Assembly (NCBI GenBank): GCA_905210905.1
Contig: CAJLYQ010000004.1
Coordinates: 1-57,725, forward strand
Direction of reading: 5' to 3'
DNA from: an uncultured Christensenella sp.
Lineage (GTDB): Bacteria; Bacillota; Clostridia; Christensenellales; DTU072
DNA length: 57,725 nucleotides
Under the pieces are notes generated by a model, which did not search any database, was not told the DNA's origin, and was given only the letters and a program-made list of their open reading frames with translations. Each line of letters starts with the position of its first letter. The stretch's first letter is position 1. The translations under genes were made by a program, and so were the position numbers. Below, piece after piece: positions 16,592 through 26,538 of the stretch.

Positions 16592-17763
16592 TTACTCAAT
16601 AATTTTCTTATCTCCTCCGTCTTATCGGTCTGTTCCCACGCATAGGAAGACTTGCCGAAATGACCGTATTTTGCAGTATCGAAGTACTGCGGTCTGTTAA
16701 GTTTAAGTGCGGTAATAATCGCAAGCGGACGGAAATCGAACACTTTGCTTACGATTTTTTCGAGTTCGTCGTCGCCTACGACGCCGGTACCCGAAGTGTT
16801 GACATCTATGCTGACCGGGTTGGCTTTGCCAATTGCGTAAGCGACCTGAATTTCGCAAGTCTTGCACGCTCCTGCCGCAACCAAATTCTTAGCGACGTAT
16901 CTTGCGTAATAAGTCGCGCTTCTGTCCACTTTCGTCGGGTCTTTTCCGCTGAAACAACCGCCGCCGTGGGGAATAAATCCGCCGTAGGTGTCGACGATTA
17001 TCTTTCTGCCCGTCAGTCCGCTGTCACCTTTCGGTCCGCCGACGATAAATCTGCCCGTCGGGTTGATATAAAACTTCGTCTTTTCGTCGATGAGTCTTTC
17101 GTCGATCGTGGGAAGTATCACAAGACGTTTCATATCGCTTCTGAGCGTTTCCACGTCGACGTCGGGGTCGTGTTGCGTAGACAAAACCACGGTGTCCACT
17201 CTGAACGGGTTACCTTCCGCGTCGTATTCGACGGTAACTTGCGCCTTTCCGTCCGGACGAAGGTATTTTACCGTGCCGTTCTTTCTTACTTCCGTCAGTT
17301 TTTCGCAAAGTTTATGACTAAGAACGAGCGCAAGCGGCATATATTCGGGCGTTTCGCTGCCGGCGTAACCGAACATAAGTCCCTGATCTCCCGCGCCTAT
17401 CGTGTCGAAAAGTTCTTCCGTCGTTTTATGCTCGATACTGTCGTTTACTCCGAGCGCAATGTCGGGGGACTGGGTGGTAACTCTACGTTCTATATGAACC
17501 GTTTCGTAGTTAAACCCGTACTCGTCTTTATCGTATCCTATCTTCTTTATCGTTTCTCTCGCAACGCCGTCGATATCTACTTTCGCTTTGGTCGTGATCT
17601 CGCCCATAACGAGTAAAAAGTCTTCGCAGCAGCAACATTCGCACGCTACTCTGGCGTTTTCGTCTTGCTCGAGTATTGCGTCGAGAACCGCGTCGCTCAC
17701 CTGATCGCAAACCTTGTCGGGATGTCCTTCGGTTACGCTCTCGGACGTGAAAAATCTGTTCAT
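16588..17763 (-). CDS. metK: S-adenosylmethionine synthetase
   Basis: The 391-residue enzyme forms SAM from methionine and ATP. It has SVTEGHPDKVCDQVSDAVLD at the N-terminus, GAGDQGLMFGYA near 120 and the P-loop-like GGGCFSGKDPTKVDRS near 265, where the second residue before the S is cysteine instead of the usual alanine. The start at 17763 follows AAGGAG by 7 bases; an in-frame upstream extension is not family-like. It lies about 130 bases after rpoC with a hairpin in between and no convincing promoter of its own, so it may be expressed by read-through from rpoBC. Confidence 0.95.
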   Translation of the reverse strand: MNRFFTSESVTEGHPDKVCDQVSDAVLDAILEQDENARVACECCCCEDFLLVMGEITTKAKVDIDGVARETIKKIGYDKDEYGFNYETVHIERRVTTQSPDIALGVNDSIEHKTTEELFDTIGAGDQGLMFGYAGSETPEYMPLALVLSHKLCEKLTEVRKNGTVKYLRPDGKAQVTVEYDAEGNPFRVDTVVLSTQHDPDVDVETLRSDMKRLVILPTIDERLIDEKTKFYINPTGRFIVGGPKGDSGLTGRKIIVDTYGGFIPHGGGCFSGKDPTKVDRSATYYARYVAKNLVAAGACKTCEIQVAYAIGKANPVSIDVNTSGTGVVGDDELEKIVSKVFDFRPLAIITALKLNRPQYFDTAKYGHFGKSSYAWEQTDKTEEIRKLLSK

Positions 17764-17780
17764 TTCTTTCTCCTTAGGTG

Positions 17781-17836
17781 TAAAAAGGGCGCTATGCAAT
17801 AGATTATTGATACCCAAACTACGCATTCGCCCTTTG
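17781..17836 (-). terminator. Hairpin with T-run between rpoC and metK
   Basis: On the minus strand AAAGGGCG pairs with CGCCCTTT, and the stem is extended past a small bulge by ATGC/GCAT, enclosing a loop of about 24 bases. It is followed by TTTTT. It lies 18 bases upstream of the metK start and so could be the rpoBC terminator or a partial terminator that tunes metK expression. The loop is too small and unlike any SAM aptamer I know. Confidence 0.65.
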
Positions 17837-17895
17837 TTCGTTATTATTTACCGTAAGCCGTTTTGCTTAACGAAACGTTTTTTCTTCGATACGAA

Positions 17896-20800
17896 TTATT
17901 CGTTTTCGGTCACGGTATCTTCTTCGGCTTCGATGATTTCTTCGGTTTTGTCTTCGTCGAAGTTATCTTCCTTTATGTCCGCTTTGTCGTACAACGGGCT
18001 TTCGAGTTTTATGTTGGCATATCTCTTCATACCCGTTCCGGCAGGGATAAGTTTACCGATGATTACGTTTTCTTTCAAGCCGATAAGGTGGTCTCTCTTG
18101 CTCTTGATCGCCGCGTCGGTAAGCACTCTTGCGGTTTCCTGGAAGGACGCCGCCGACAAGAACGAGTCGGTCGCGAGCGCCGCTTTGCTGATACCGAGAA
18201 GTACTCTCATTGCGGTAGCCGGCATTCCGCCGTTTTCAAGCGCTTTTTCGTTCGCTTCTTCGAGCGTCGAGATGTCTACGAGTTCGTTAAGGATAAGGTC
18301 GGTGTCGTTCGGGTTCTTTACTCTGACTTTACGCAACATCTTTCTTACGATAACTTCGATGTGCTTGTCGTTGATGTGAACGCCGTTCGAACGGTATGCG
18401 TTCTGGATTTCTTTGATGATCATTTCCTGAACGCCGTTTACGCCTTTCGTTCTCAATACGTCGTGCGGATCTACGCTACCTACCCACAACGGGTCGCCCG
18501 CCGCAACGTCTTTGCCGTTCTCGACGAGAAGTTTTGCGCCGAAAGGTACTTTGTATTCGAAGGTCTTTTCTTCGCCTGCGATAAATACGGTACGATTGTT
18601 GCCTTCTTCTTTAACGCTGACTTTACCTTTAACGTCTGCAACGGACGCCTGACCCTTAGGTTTACGCGCTTCGACAAGTTCCACGACACGGGGAAGACCT
18701 TGCGTGATGTCCGCGCTGGACGCAACGCCGCCGGTGTGGAAGGTTCTCATCGTAAGCTGCGTTCCCGGTTCACCGATGGACTGCGCGGCAATGATACCTA
18801 CGGCTTCGCCGATCTTAACGGGGTTCGTGCTTGCCATATTCGCTCCGTAGCACTTAGCGCATACGCCGCGTTTCGACTTACAGGTAAGTATGGTTCTTAT
18901 CTTGACTTCGCCGTTTTCGCCAACCGCTTTAACGACTTCGCCCGCTTTTTCTTCTCTGATCATTTCGCCCGCGGCGACGATAACTTCGCCGGTTTCGGGG
19001 TTAACGATGTCTTCAACCGACGTTCTGCCGGTAATTCTTTCCGCAAGCCCTTCGATTTGCAGATTGTTCATATCGAACAACGCTCTTACGGGCATACCTT
19101 TCTTATCGCCGCAGTCTTCTTCGTTGATGATAACGTCCTGGCTGACGTCGACAAGACGACGGGTAAGATAACCGGAGTCTGCCGTCTTAAGTGCAGTATC
19201 CGCTCCGCCCTTTCTTGCGCCGTGCGAAGAAATGAAGTATTCCAAAACCGACAAACCTTCACGGAAGGAAGATTTAACCGGGATTTCGATGGTTTTACCG
19301 GTCGGGTCCGCCATAAGACCACGCATACCCGAAAGTTGCTTGATCTGTTGCATACTACCACGCGCGCCGGAGTCCGCCATCATCCAGATCGGGTTCGTTT
19401 TGTCGAAGTTTACGAAGTTTTGCTGCAAATCTCTGGATACTTCGTCCGTCGCGTCGCTCCAAACCTTAATAACCTGATTGTATCTTTCGTCTTCCGTCGC
19501 TCTGCCGCGCGCAAAATCTTTTTCGATCGCAAGAACTTTGTCTTCCGCTTTCTTAAGGATTTCTTGCTTGTTGCCCGGAATCTTCATATCGAATACGCTG
19601 GTCGTAATCGCTCCTACCGTCGAGTACTTGTATCCGAGAGCCTTAACCTTGTCAAGAACTTTGCTGACTTCGGTCGCGCCTTTCTTCTTGAAACACTTGT
19701 TGACGATTTCGCCCAAACCTTTCTTCTTGATAACGAACTGAATTTCGAGATCGAGTTGATCGAGCGGAGTTTTTCTTTCGATAAATCCAAGATCCTGCGG
19801 TATCGCTTCGTTGAATATTATCTTACCTACCGTGGTAACGATAAGTTTATGATACTTGACGCCGTCGATTTCCTTCGTCATTCTTACGCGGATCCAATCC
19901 TGAAGTTTGACGTTGTGTAATTGATACGCCATCTTCGCTTCGTCGGTGTCTTTGAACGTTCTTAAACGAGCGATTTCTTCGGGATCGGTGGGTTTGTCGG
20001 TCTTTTCAAACGTAAGATAGTAAGAACCGAGTACCATATCCTGCGTAGGCGTAACGATAGAGTTACCGTCGCTCAGTTTCAGAATGTTGTTGCTGGCGAG
20101 CATAAGTATTCTCGCTTCCGCTTGCGCTTCGATGCTGAGCGGTACGTGTACCGCCATCTGGTCGCCGTCGAAGTCCGCGTTGAACGCCGTACATGCGAGC
20201 GGGTGAAGTTTAATCGCTCTGCCTTCTACGAGTACCGGCTCGAACGCCTGAATACCCAGTCTGTGCAGCGTAGGCGCACGGTTGAGAAGTACCGGGTGAT
20301 CCTTGATTACTTCTTCGAGTACGTCCCATACTTCGGGTCTGACTCTGTCTACCGCGCGTTTCGCGCTCTTAATGTTGTGGCAAATTTCTTTTTCCTGAAG
20401 TTTTTGATATACGAACGGCTTGAACAGTTCGAGAGCCATTTCCTTAGGAAGACCGCACTGGTACATCTTAAGTTCCGGTCCTACGACGATAACCGAACGT
20501 CCGGAATAGTCGACACGTTTTCCGAGAAGGTTCTGACGGAAACGACCGTTTTTACCTCTGAGGAATTCGCTGAGGCACTTAAGTTGTCTGTTTCCCGCGC
20601 CCGTGATGGGTTTGCCGTGTCTGCCGTTATCGATAAGTGCGTCAACCGCTTCCTGCAACATTCTCTTTTCGTTGCGGACGACGATTTCCGGCGCGCCGCC
20701 TTCGATCATCTTCTTAAGACGGTTGTTACGGTTGATTACCCTTCTGTAAAGTTCGTTCAGGTCGCTTGCCGCAAATCTGCCGCCGTCGAGCGGTACCATA

Positions 20801-21528
20801 GGACGAAGATCCGGGGGAAGTACCGGAATAACGTCCATAACCATCCATTCGGGTTTGTTGCCCGATTTGTAGAAGGCTTCTACGATTTCCAGTCTTTTCG
20901 CTATTTTTACGCGCTTCAGACTCTCTTCTTTCTCCTGAGCGAGTTGCGCTTTGAGTTCTTCTCTTTCCTTTGCTACGTCGATTTCCTGAAGAAGGATTTT
21001 CAGACTTTCCGCACCCATTCCCACTACGCAACAGTTGGGTCCGAATTCTTCCACCGCTTTGCGGTATTCTTCGTCTTTGATTACCTGCTTCTTGAAAAAG
21101 TTCGTTCTGCCGGGATCGAGCACTACCATCGCTCCGAAGTAGATTACTTGCTCTACCTGTTTGGGGCTCATATTAAGAATAGTGCTTATTCTGCTCGGAA
21201 CGCCGCGGAAGTACCAGATGTGCGTAACCGGCGCGGCAAGTTCGATATGTCCCATTCTTTCTCTGCGGACTTTCGATTTGGTAAGTTCTACGCCGCACTT
21301 GTCGCAAGTAACGCCCTTGTATCTTACTCTCTTATACTTTCCGCAGTGACATTCGTAGTCTTTGGTAGGTCCGAAAATTCTTTCGCAGAACAAACCGTCT
21401 CTTTCGGGTTTTTGGGTTCTGTAATTGATGGTTTCGGGCTTCGTAACTTCGCCGTGCGACCATTCTCTTATCTTTTCGGGTGACGCTATGCTTATTTGTA
21501 TCGAATCAAAATTGTTAATTTCTACCAT
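17896..21528 (-). CDS. rpoC: RNA polymerase beta' subunit
   Basis: The 1210-residue protein is full length for Firmicutes. The N-terminal zinc finger has CHCGKYKR and CDKCGVEL near residues 60-80, and the catalytic magnesium loop NADFDGDQM lies near 453. The C-terminus ends in an acidic tail (DEDKTEEIIEAEED region). With RpoB it forms the catalytic core of RNA polymerase. It begins 10 bases after the rpoB stop behind AGAGGTGA. On the other strand there are long open frames caused by codon bias; I do not treat them as genes. Confidence 0.98.
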   Translation of the reverse strand: MVEINNFDSIQISIASPEKIREWSHGEVTKPETINYRTQKPERDGLFCERIFGPTKDYECHCGKYKRVRYKGVTCDKCGVELTKSKVRRERMGHIELAAPVTHIWYFRGVPSRISTILNMSPKQVEQVIYFGAMVVLDPGRTNFFKKQVIKDEEYRKAVEEFGPNCCVVGMGAESLKILLQEIDVAKEREELKAQLAQEKEESLKRVKIAKRLEIVEAFYKSGNKPEWMVMDVIPVLPPDLRPMVPLDGGRFAASDLNELYRRVINRNNRLKKMIEGGAPEIVVRNEKRMLQEAVDALIDNGRHGKPITGAGNRQLKCLSEFLRGKNGRFRQNLLGKRVDYSGRSVIVVGPELKMYQCGLPKEMALELFKPFVYQKLQEKEICHNIKSAKRAVDRVRPEVWDVLEEVIKDHPVLLNRAPTLHRLGIQAFEPVLVEGRAIKLHPLACTAFNADFDGDQMAVHVPLSIEAQAEARILMLASNNILKLSDGNSIVTPTQDMVLGSYYLTFEKTDKPTDPEEIARLRTFKDTDEAKMAYQLHNVKLQDWIRVRMTKEIDGVKYHKLIVTTVGKIIFNEAIPQDLGFIERKTPLDQLDLEIQFVIKKKGLGEIVNKCFKKKGATEVSKVLDKVKALGYKYSTVGAITTSVFDMKIPGNKQEILKKAEDKVLAIEKDFARGRATEDERYNQVIKVWSDATDEVSRDLQQNFVNFDKTNPIWMMADSGARGSMQQIKQLSGMRGLMADPTGKTIEIPVKSSFREGLSVLEYFISSHGARKGGADTALKTADSGYLTRRLVDVSQDVIINEEDCGDKKGMPVRALFDMNNLQIEGLAERITGRTSVEDIVNPETGEVIVAAGEMIREEKAGEVVKAVGENGEVKIRTILTCKSKRGVCAKCYGANMASTNPVKIGEAVGIIAAQSIGEPGTQLTMRTFHTGGVASSADITQGLPRVVELVEARKPKGQASVADVKGKVSVKEEGNNRTVFIAGEEKTFEYKVPFGAKLLVENGKDVAAGDPLWVGSVDPHDVLRTKGVNGVQEMIIKEIQNAYRSNGVHINDKHIEVIVRKMLRKVRVKNPNDTDLILNELVDISTLEEANEKALENGGMPATAMRVLLGISKAALATDSFLSAASFQETARVLTDAAIKSKRDHLIGLKENVIIGKLIPAGTGMKRYANIKLESPLYDKADIKEDNFDEDKTEEIIEAEEDTVTENE

Positions 21529-21538
21529 ATCTCACCTC

Positions 21539-24500
21539 TTATATATCGTTGTCGTCGAAGGTGCTGTTGAGAATGTCTTCGTCTTTCATTCCGCTGTCGT
21601 CTACTTCTTCCGCACCCATAATGTCTTTGAGGTCGATTTCGTCGTCGTCTTCGTCGTCGAAATCTTTCTTCGCCGCGTCCATAAACTCGCTTCCGTCGCC
21701 GAGAATATCGTTAAGATCGTATTCGTTTTGCGCAAGTCCGCTTCCGCCGAGAATATCGCCGTAGTCGGTCATACCGCCAAGTCCGAGCGTATCGTCGTCG
21801 TCGTAAAGTTTGTCTTTTTCGAGTTCGTCTTTCGCTTCTTTTTCATCGAACAAGTCGACTTCCTGAATTTCTTCCTTAACGGGACGAATGGGTCTGTCGA
21901 GTTCTCTGTCGTCGTCGTAAGTTTCGGGCAAGTTGATTTCTTCGTCGTCGTCGGTAAACAGTTTTACTTCGAGTCCCAAAGACTGAATTTCTTTCTTCAA
22001 TACCTTGAACGCTTCGGGAATTCCCGGTTCGGTCGTAACGTTGGCTTTGATTATGCTGTCGAACACTTTCTGTCTGCCGACGATATCGTCCGACTTAACG
22101 GTAAGAACTTCCTGAAGGATATGGCTTGCGCCGTACGCTTCGAGCGCCCAAACTTCCATTTCACCGAAACGCTGTCCGCCGAATTGCGCTTTACCGCCGA
22201 GAGGCTGTTGCGTAACGAGGCTGTAAGGACCGGTGCTTCTCGCGTGGATTTTGTCGTCGACGAGGTGGTTAAGTTTAAGCATATACATATAACCGACGGT
22301 AACTTCGTTTTCAAACGGTTCGCCCGTTCTGCCGTCGTAAAGTTGTACCTTGCCGTCTACGTAAGTGTTGCCGTTTGCGTCGACTTTGGCAAGACCGTTT
22401 TGCATAAACAGTTCTTTGATGTCGTTTTCCGTCGCGCCGTCGAATACCGGGGTCGCAACTTTTATACCGAGCAGTTTCGCTACCAAACCGAGGTGAACTT
22501 CGAGAACCTGTCCGATGTTCATACGCGAAGGAACGCCGAGCGGGTTAAGTACGATCTGCAAAGGCGTGCCGTCCGCAAGGAAAGGCATATCTTCTTTGGG
22601 AAGAACTCTGGAAATAACACCCTTGTTACCGTGACGGCCTGCCATCTTGTCGCCGACGGAGATTTTACGTTTTTGCGCAATGTAAACTCTGATGAGTTTG
22701 TTTACGCCGGGGTCGAGTTCGTCTTTATTCTCTCTCGTGAGAATTTTAACGCCTACTACGATACCGCCGCAACCGTGAGGTACTTTCAACGATACGTCAC
22801 GAACTTCTCTCGATTTTTCACCGAAGATCGCTCTCAAAAGTCTTTCTTCGGGGGTGAGTTCGGTTTCGCCCTTAGGCGTAACTTTACCTACGAGATAATC
22901 GCCGCTCTTGACTTCCGAACCGATCATTACGATACCTTCTTCGTCAAGGTTCTTAAGCAAATCGTCGCTTACGTTCGGGATATCTCTCGTGATGTTTTCT
23001 TCGCCGAGTTTGGTATCTCTCGCTTCGAGTTCGTACTCTTCTATATGGATAGTGGTGAATACGTCGTGCTTAACGAGTTCTTCGCTGATAAGGATAGCGT
23101 CTTCGTAGTTATAACCTTCCCACGTCATAAAGCCGATGAGAATGTTGCGTCCGAGAGCAAGTTCTCCGTCTTTGGTAGCCGGTCCGTCGCTCAGCACGTC
23201 GCCTTTAAGCACTCTGTCGTGTTTGCTTACGATGGGTTTCTGGTTTACGCAGGTATCCTGGTTACTTCTCTTGAACTTGAGAAGTTCGTATACGTCTTCG
23301 CCGCCTTCGTCCGCGGTGATTACGATTTCGTCTGCGGTAACGGACTTAACCACACCGCTTCTCTTCGCTATTACGCAAACGCCGCTGTCGTACGCGACTT
23401 TGTGTTCCATGCCCGTACCTACGATAGGCGCTTCGGGTCTTAACAGCGGTACTGCCTGACGTTGCATGTTACTTCCCATAAGAGCACGGTTCGCGTCGTC
23501 GTTTTCAAGGAACGGGATAAGGCTTGCCGCAACGGATACGAGTTGTTTCGGGTCAACGTCCATATAATCTACTTTGTCGGACGGATATTCTTTAATATCG
23601 TCGCGATAACGGCAGGTTACACGCGGTTTCACGAATCTGCTGTTTTCGTCGAGTTCTTCGTTTGCCTGAGCGACTACGTATTTATCTTCTTCGTCCGCGG
23701 TAAGATAACTTACTTCGTCGGTAACGACGTGCGTAACTTTGTCAACCTTGCGGTACGGCGCTTCGATAAAGCCGTATTCGTTGATTTTCGCATAAGAACT
23801 GAGCGAGGTGATAAGACCGATGTTCTGTCCTTCAGGCGTTTCTATCGGGCACATTCTGCCGTAGTGCGAGTGGTGAACGTCACGAACTTCGAAGCCCGCT
23901 CTGTCACGGTTAAGTCCGCCGGGTCCGAGTGCGGAAAGTTTACGCTTGTGGGTAAGTTCCGCTATCGGGTTGGGCTGGTCCATAAACTGGGACAACTGGC
24001 TGCTTCCGAAGAATTCGCGTATCGCGCTGGATACGGGTCTTATATTGATAAGGGACTGCGGAGTAACTTCCGACGGGTCCTGAACGATGCTCATTCTTTC
24101 TTTGACTACTCTTTCGAGTCTTGCGATACCGATACGGAACTGATTGTGCAGCAATTCTCCTACCGAACGAACTCTTCTGTTGGAAAGGTGGTCGATGTCG
24201 TCCGTGGGATAGAAACCGTAACGCATAGACAGGTTGTAGTTTATCGACGCGACGATATCGTCGAGCGTGATGTGCGTAACGACGAGATCTTCTTTAGCCG
24301 CAACGAGCGCAGCCTTAAGCGCCGCTTCGTCGTCGGCGTAATTTTCGAGAATAGCCGTAAGAGCGGGGTAATAAACCTTTTCTCTGATGCCGATTTCCTT
24401 AGGATCGAAAGAAACGAACGCTCCGAGATCGACTACGTTGTTACCGATGATTTTGAACTCTTTGTCTTTTTCGTCTTCGGCGTTGTCTTTTTCGGTGGAA

Positions 24501-25489
24501 ACGTAAACCACGTTTATTCCGGCGTTCTGAATGGCTTTCGCTTTTTCGTCGTCGATGAATTCGCCCGCTTCGGCAATGATTTCGCCGTCCGGAGAAATCG
24601 CGTCACGGGTAAGCGTTCTGCCGAAAATTCTCGATTCGATGGAAAGTTTTTTGTTGTATTTATATCTTCCGACGTGATGGATATCGTAACGACGGGAGTC
24701 GTAGAAAGTGTTTCTGATAAGAATTTCCACGCCGTTGTCGGTGGGAGTTTCACCGGGTTTCATACGACGATACAGTTCGTATTTGGCAAGTTGCATCGTG
24801 TTGGTGTCGGCGTCTTTGTTGGCGGTAGCGACGATCATCGGGTCGTTGTCGAACAGTTCGAACAATTCTTCGTTGGTGCCGTAACCGAGCGCGCGGAGAA
24901 GACAGGTAGCCGTGATTTTACGGTTTTTGTCTACCCTTACGGAAAGCACGTTGCTTGCGTCCTGCTCGAATTCGAGCCAAGCGCCTCTGGTCGGTATAAC
25001 CGTGGTGTTGTAGCGTTGAACGCCGTTTTTGTCGGTTTCGGCTACGGTATAAACGCCCGGGCTTCTGACAAGTTGGCTGACAACGACTCTTTCCGCGCCG
25101 TTGATGATAAACGTACCTTTGTCGGTCATCTTCGGGATATCCCCCATAAAGATGTTCTTTTCCTGCATTACGCCCGTGTCCTTAAACGTAAGTCTGACGG
25201 TAACGTGAAGCGGAAACGTATAGGTAGCGTCTCTTTCCTTACATTCGTCGATGGTGTACTTGCAGGGACCGTCGGTCGTATGGTTAAGGAATTCGAGTTC
25301 GAACTTGCCGCTGTAATCGGTAATGGGCGAAAAATCTTCGAAAACTTCTCTTATTCCGTCGCGAACGAACGCGTCGTAAGATTCTTTCTGGACTTCGATA
25401 AGATAAGGCATATCGAGAATGGGCTTAATCTTGGAAAACGTCCATCTTTCGGTTTTGCCGCACATAACCTTGTGAATTCTTTGAGACAT
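21539..25489 (-). CDS. rpoB: RNA polymerase beta subunit with long acidic C-terminal tail
   Basis: The 1316-residue protein has the normal RpoB domains, including the rifampicin pocket segments SSQLSQFMDQ and THKRKLSALGPGGL with the usual D, H and S residues, and the C-terminal clamp contact ending near residue 1176. Beyond that it has about 140 extra residues, of which about 54 are Asp or Glu, much longer than the short acidic tails of many Firmicutes. The gene starts 7 bases after AAGGAG and has its own strong promoter; rplJ/rplL, the usual upstream neighbours, are not present. Confidence 0.97.
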   Translation of the reverse strand: MSQRIHKVMCGKTERWTFSKIKPILDMPYLIEVQKESYDAFVRDGIREVFEDFSPITDYSGKFELEFLNHTTDGPCKYTIDECKERDATYTFPLHVTVRLTFKDTGVMQEKNIFMGDIPKMTDKGTFIINGAERVVVSQLVRSPGVYTVAETDKNGVQRYNTTVIPTRGAWLEFEQDASNVLSVRVDKNRKITATCLLRALGYGTNEELFELFDNDPMIVATANKDADTNTMQLAKYELYRRMKPGETPTDNGVEILIRNTFYDSRRYDIHHVGRYKYNKKLSIESRIFGRTLTRDAISPDGEIIAEAGEFIDDEKAKAIQNAGINVVYVSTEKDNAEDEKDKEFKIIGNNVVDLGAFVSFDPKEIGIREKVYYPALTAILENYADDEAALKAALVAAKEDLVVTHITLDDIVASINYNLSMRYGFYPTDDIDHLSNRRVRSVGELLHNQFRIGIARLERVVKERMSIVQDPSEVTPQSLINIRPVSSAIREFFGSSQLSQFMDQPNPIAELTHKRKLSALGPGGLNRDRAGFEVRDVHHSHYGRMCPIETPEGQNIGLITSLSSYAKINEYGFIEAPYRKVDKVTHVVTDEVSYLTADEEDKYVVAQANEELDENSRFVKPRVTCRYRDDIKEYPSDKVDYMDVDPKQLVSVAASLIPFLENDDANRALMGSNMQRQAVPLLRPEAPIVGTGMEHKVAYDSGVCVIAKRSGVVKSVTADEIVITADEGGEDVYELLKFKRSNQDTCVNQKPIVSKHDRVLKGDVLSDGPATKDGELALGRNILIGFMTWEGYNYEDAILISEELVKHDVFTTIHIEEYELEARDTKLGEENITRDIPNVSDDLLKNLDEEGIVMIGSEVKSGDYLVGKVTPKGETELTPEERLLRAIFGEKSREVRDVSLKVPHGCGGIVVGVKILTRENKDELDPGVNKLIRVYIAQKRKISVGDKMAGRHGNKGVISRVLPKEDMPFLADGTPLQIVLNPLGVPSRMNIGQVLEVHLGLVAKLLGIKVATPVFDGATENDIKELFMQNGLAKVDANGNTYVDGKVQLYDGRTGEPFENEVTVGYMYMLKLNHLVDDKIHARSTGPYSLVTQQPLGGKAQFGGQRFGEMEVWALEAYGASHILQEVLTVKSDDIVGRQKVFDSIIKANVTTEPGIPEAFKVLKKEIQSLGLEVKLFTDDDEEINLPETYDDDRELDRPIRPVKEEIQEVDLFDEKEAKDELEKDKLYDDDDTLGLGGMTDYGDILGGSGLAQNEYDLNDILGDGSEFMDAAKKDFDDEDDDEIDLKDIMGAEEVDDSGMKDEDILNSTFDDNDI

Positions 25490-25803
25490 CGCATTGCTCC
25501 TTATAAAAAAATTCTTTCAAACGCACTTTTTCTTCGTAAAAAGTTCGATTTTATGCCAAAACACGCACATCACCCCTATCCCCGAAATTTCCATTTCCGA
25601 GAGTAAGGGTATAATTATGCATAATATTTAAGCATTGTAGCATTATACAGCAATAGTCAAGCGAAGTCAAACGATTTTGCCTAAAATATATAAAAATATT
25701 TTTATTCGAGAAAAATTGCCTGTTGACAAAAAAATAACCGCGTGCTACTATGGTTGAAGACGAAGATGCGTTTTTTTACGCAACGTAATACAAGGAGCGA
25801 ACG
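25490..25803. promoter_or_regulatory. Divergent promoter region between rpoB and the gtrA-like gene
   Basis: For rpoB (minus) TTGACT (25670-25665) and TATAAT (25647-25642) are 17 bases apart, giving a leader of about 145 bases. That leader has a weak CGGAAAT/ATTTCG hairpin and an ACTTTTT/AAAAAGT hairpin, with no recognised regulator. For the plus-strand gene TTGACA (25723-25728) and TACTAT (25746-25751) are also 17 apart. No gene is seen in the 314-base gap. Confidence 0.8.
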
Positions 25804-26535
25804 ATGGAAGAGAACGAAAACAAGGTTATCGAACAGCCTGCGTGCGAATGCGCCTGCAAGAAAAAGGCGGGCAAAAAAGAGAAAGAACCTTCCCCTTTTG
25901 CGGGAATCAAAGATCAAAAAGGATTAAAAGCGAAGATTAAGTTCTTCTTCGAAGTACTCGATAAGTACCCCACCGTCAAACAAGCGGTTTTGTTCCTTTT
26001 GTTCAGTTTTATCTGCGGCGCGACGCAAATGATCATCACTTTTGCTTTGCCTGCGATACTCAGAGCGATAAGCCCCGAAAAAATGGGCACCGGCACCGGT
26101 CTGGACTTCTTCGTGTTCTTCTACAAAGAACCCGGTATGGGCGAGTTCATAGGCTTCCTCGTCGGTTCTATCTGGGGACAAACGCTTACGTTTATTCTTA
26201 ACCGCAAAAAGACGTTCAACGTACCCGATCACGTCGTGTTCAGAGCGATCGCCTACACCGTTATGGCAATCCTGATCATCATAATGCAGACGGCAATCGG
26301 CGGCGGCATATCCACCGGATTCAAGAACGCGTTCCCGAACGCAAGCGACAGTCTGATCTTCCTGTACAACCTTATCGGACAACTCGTAGCCGGTATCGCC
26401 GCACTCGTGGTAAGTTTCCTCGGCAACAAGTTCTTCGTAATGCGTCAATGGAAATCCAAAAAACCTGCCGTCGAAACGGCGGAAGGCGAAGCGCAGGCGG
26501 CTGCCTCCGAAGCGGAAGAAAGCGACAAAGAATAA
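25804..26535 (+). CDS. GtrA-like membrane protein
   Basis: The 243-residue protein has a basic cytoplasmic N-terminus (about 1-55) with a short Cys cluster (CECACKKK), four hydrophobic segments (about 60-85, 110-130, 140-160 and 185-210), and the family motifs LNRKKTFN after helix 2 and FLGNKFFVMR after helix 4. GtrA proteins are thought to move or flip polyprenyl-linked sugars for cell-envelope glycosylation. Both terminal tails are longer than in the core family; the C-terminal one is acidic and alanine rich. It is the first gene of a short operon with rqcP. Confidence 0.75.
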   Translation: MEENENKVIEQPACECACKKKAGKKEKEPSPFAGIKDQKGLKAKIKFFFEVLDKYPTVKQAVLFLLFSFICGATQMIITFALPAILRAISPEKMGTGTGLDFFVFFYKEPGMGEFIGFLVGSIWGQTLTFILNRKKTFNVPDHVVFRAIAYTVMAILIIIMQTAIGGGISTGFKNAFPNASDSLIFLYNLIGQLVAGIAALVVSFLGNKFFVMRQWKSKKPAVETAEGEAQAAASEAEESDKE

Positions 26536-26538
26536 TTT

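Noticed and set aside
17764..17895. SAM riboswitch upstream of metK
   Set aside because: The gap has only one simple hairpin with a T-run and none of the multi-helix core of SAM aptamers.
23870..24040. Rifampicin-resistance substitutions in RpoB
   Set aside because: The pocket segments carry the usual Asp, His and Ser residues, so there is no sign of a resistance change.
17863..25606. Very long open frames on the plus strand opposite rpoC and rpoB
   Set aside because: They mirror the codon bias of highly expressed genes on the other strand; their products are low-complexity, Phe/Val/Arg-rich and match no family.
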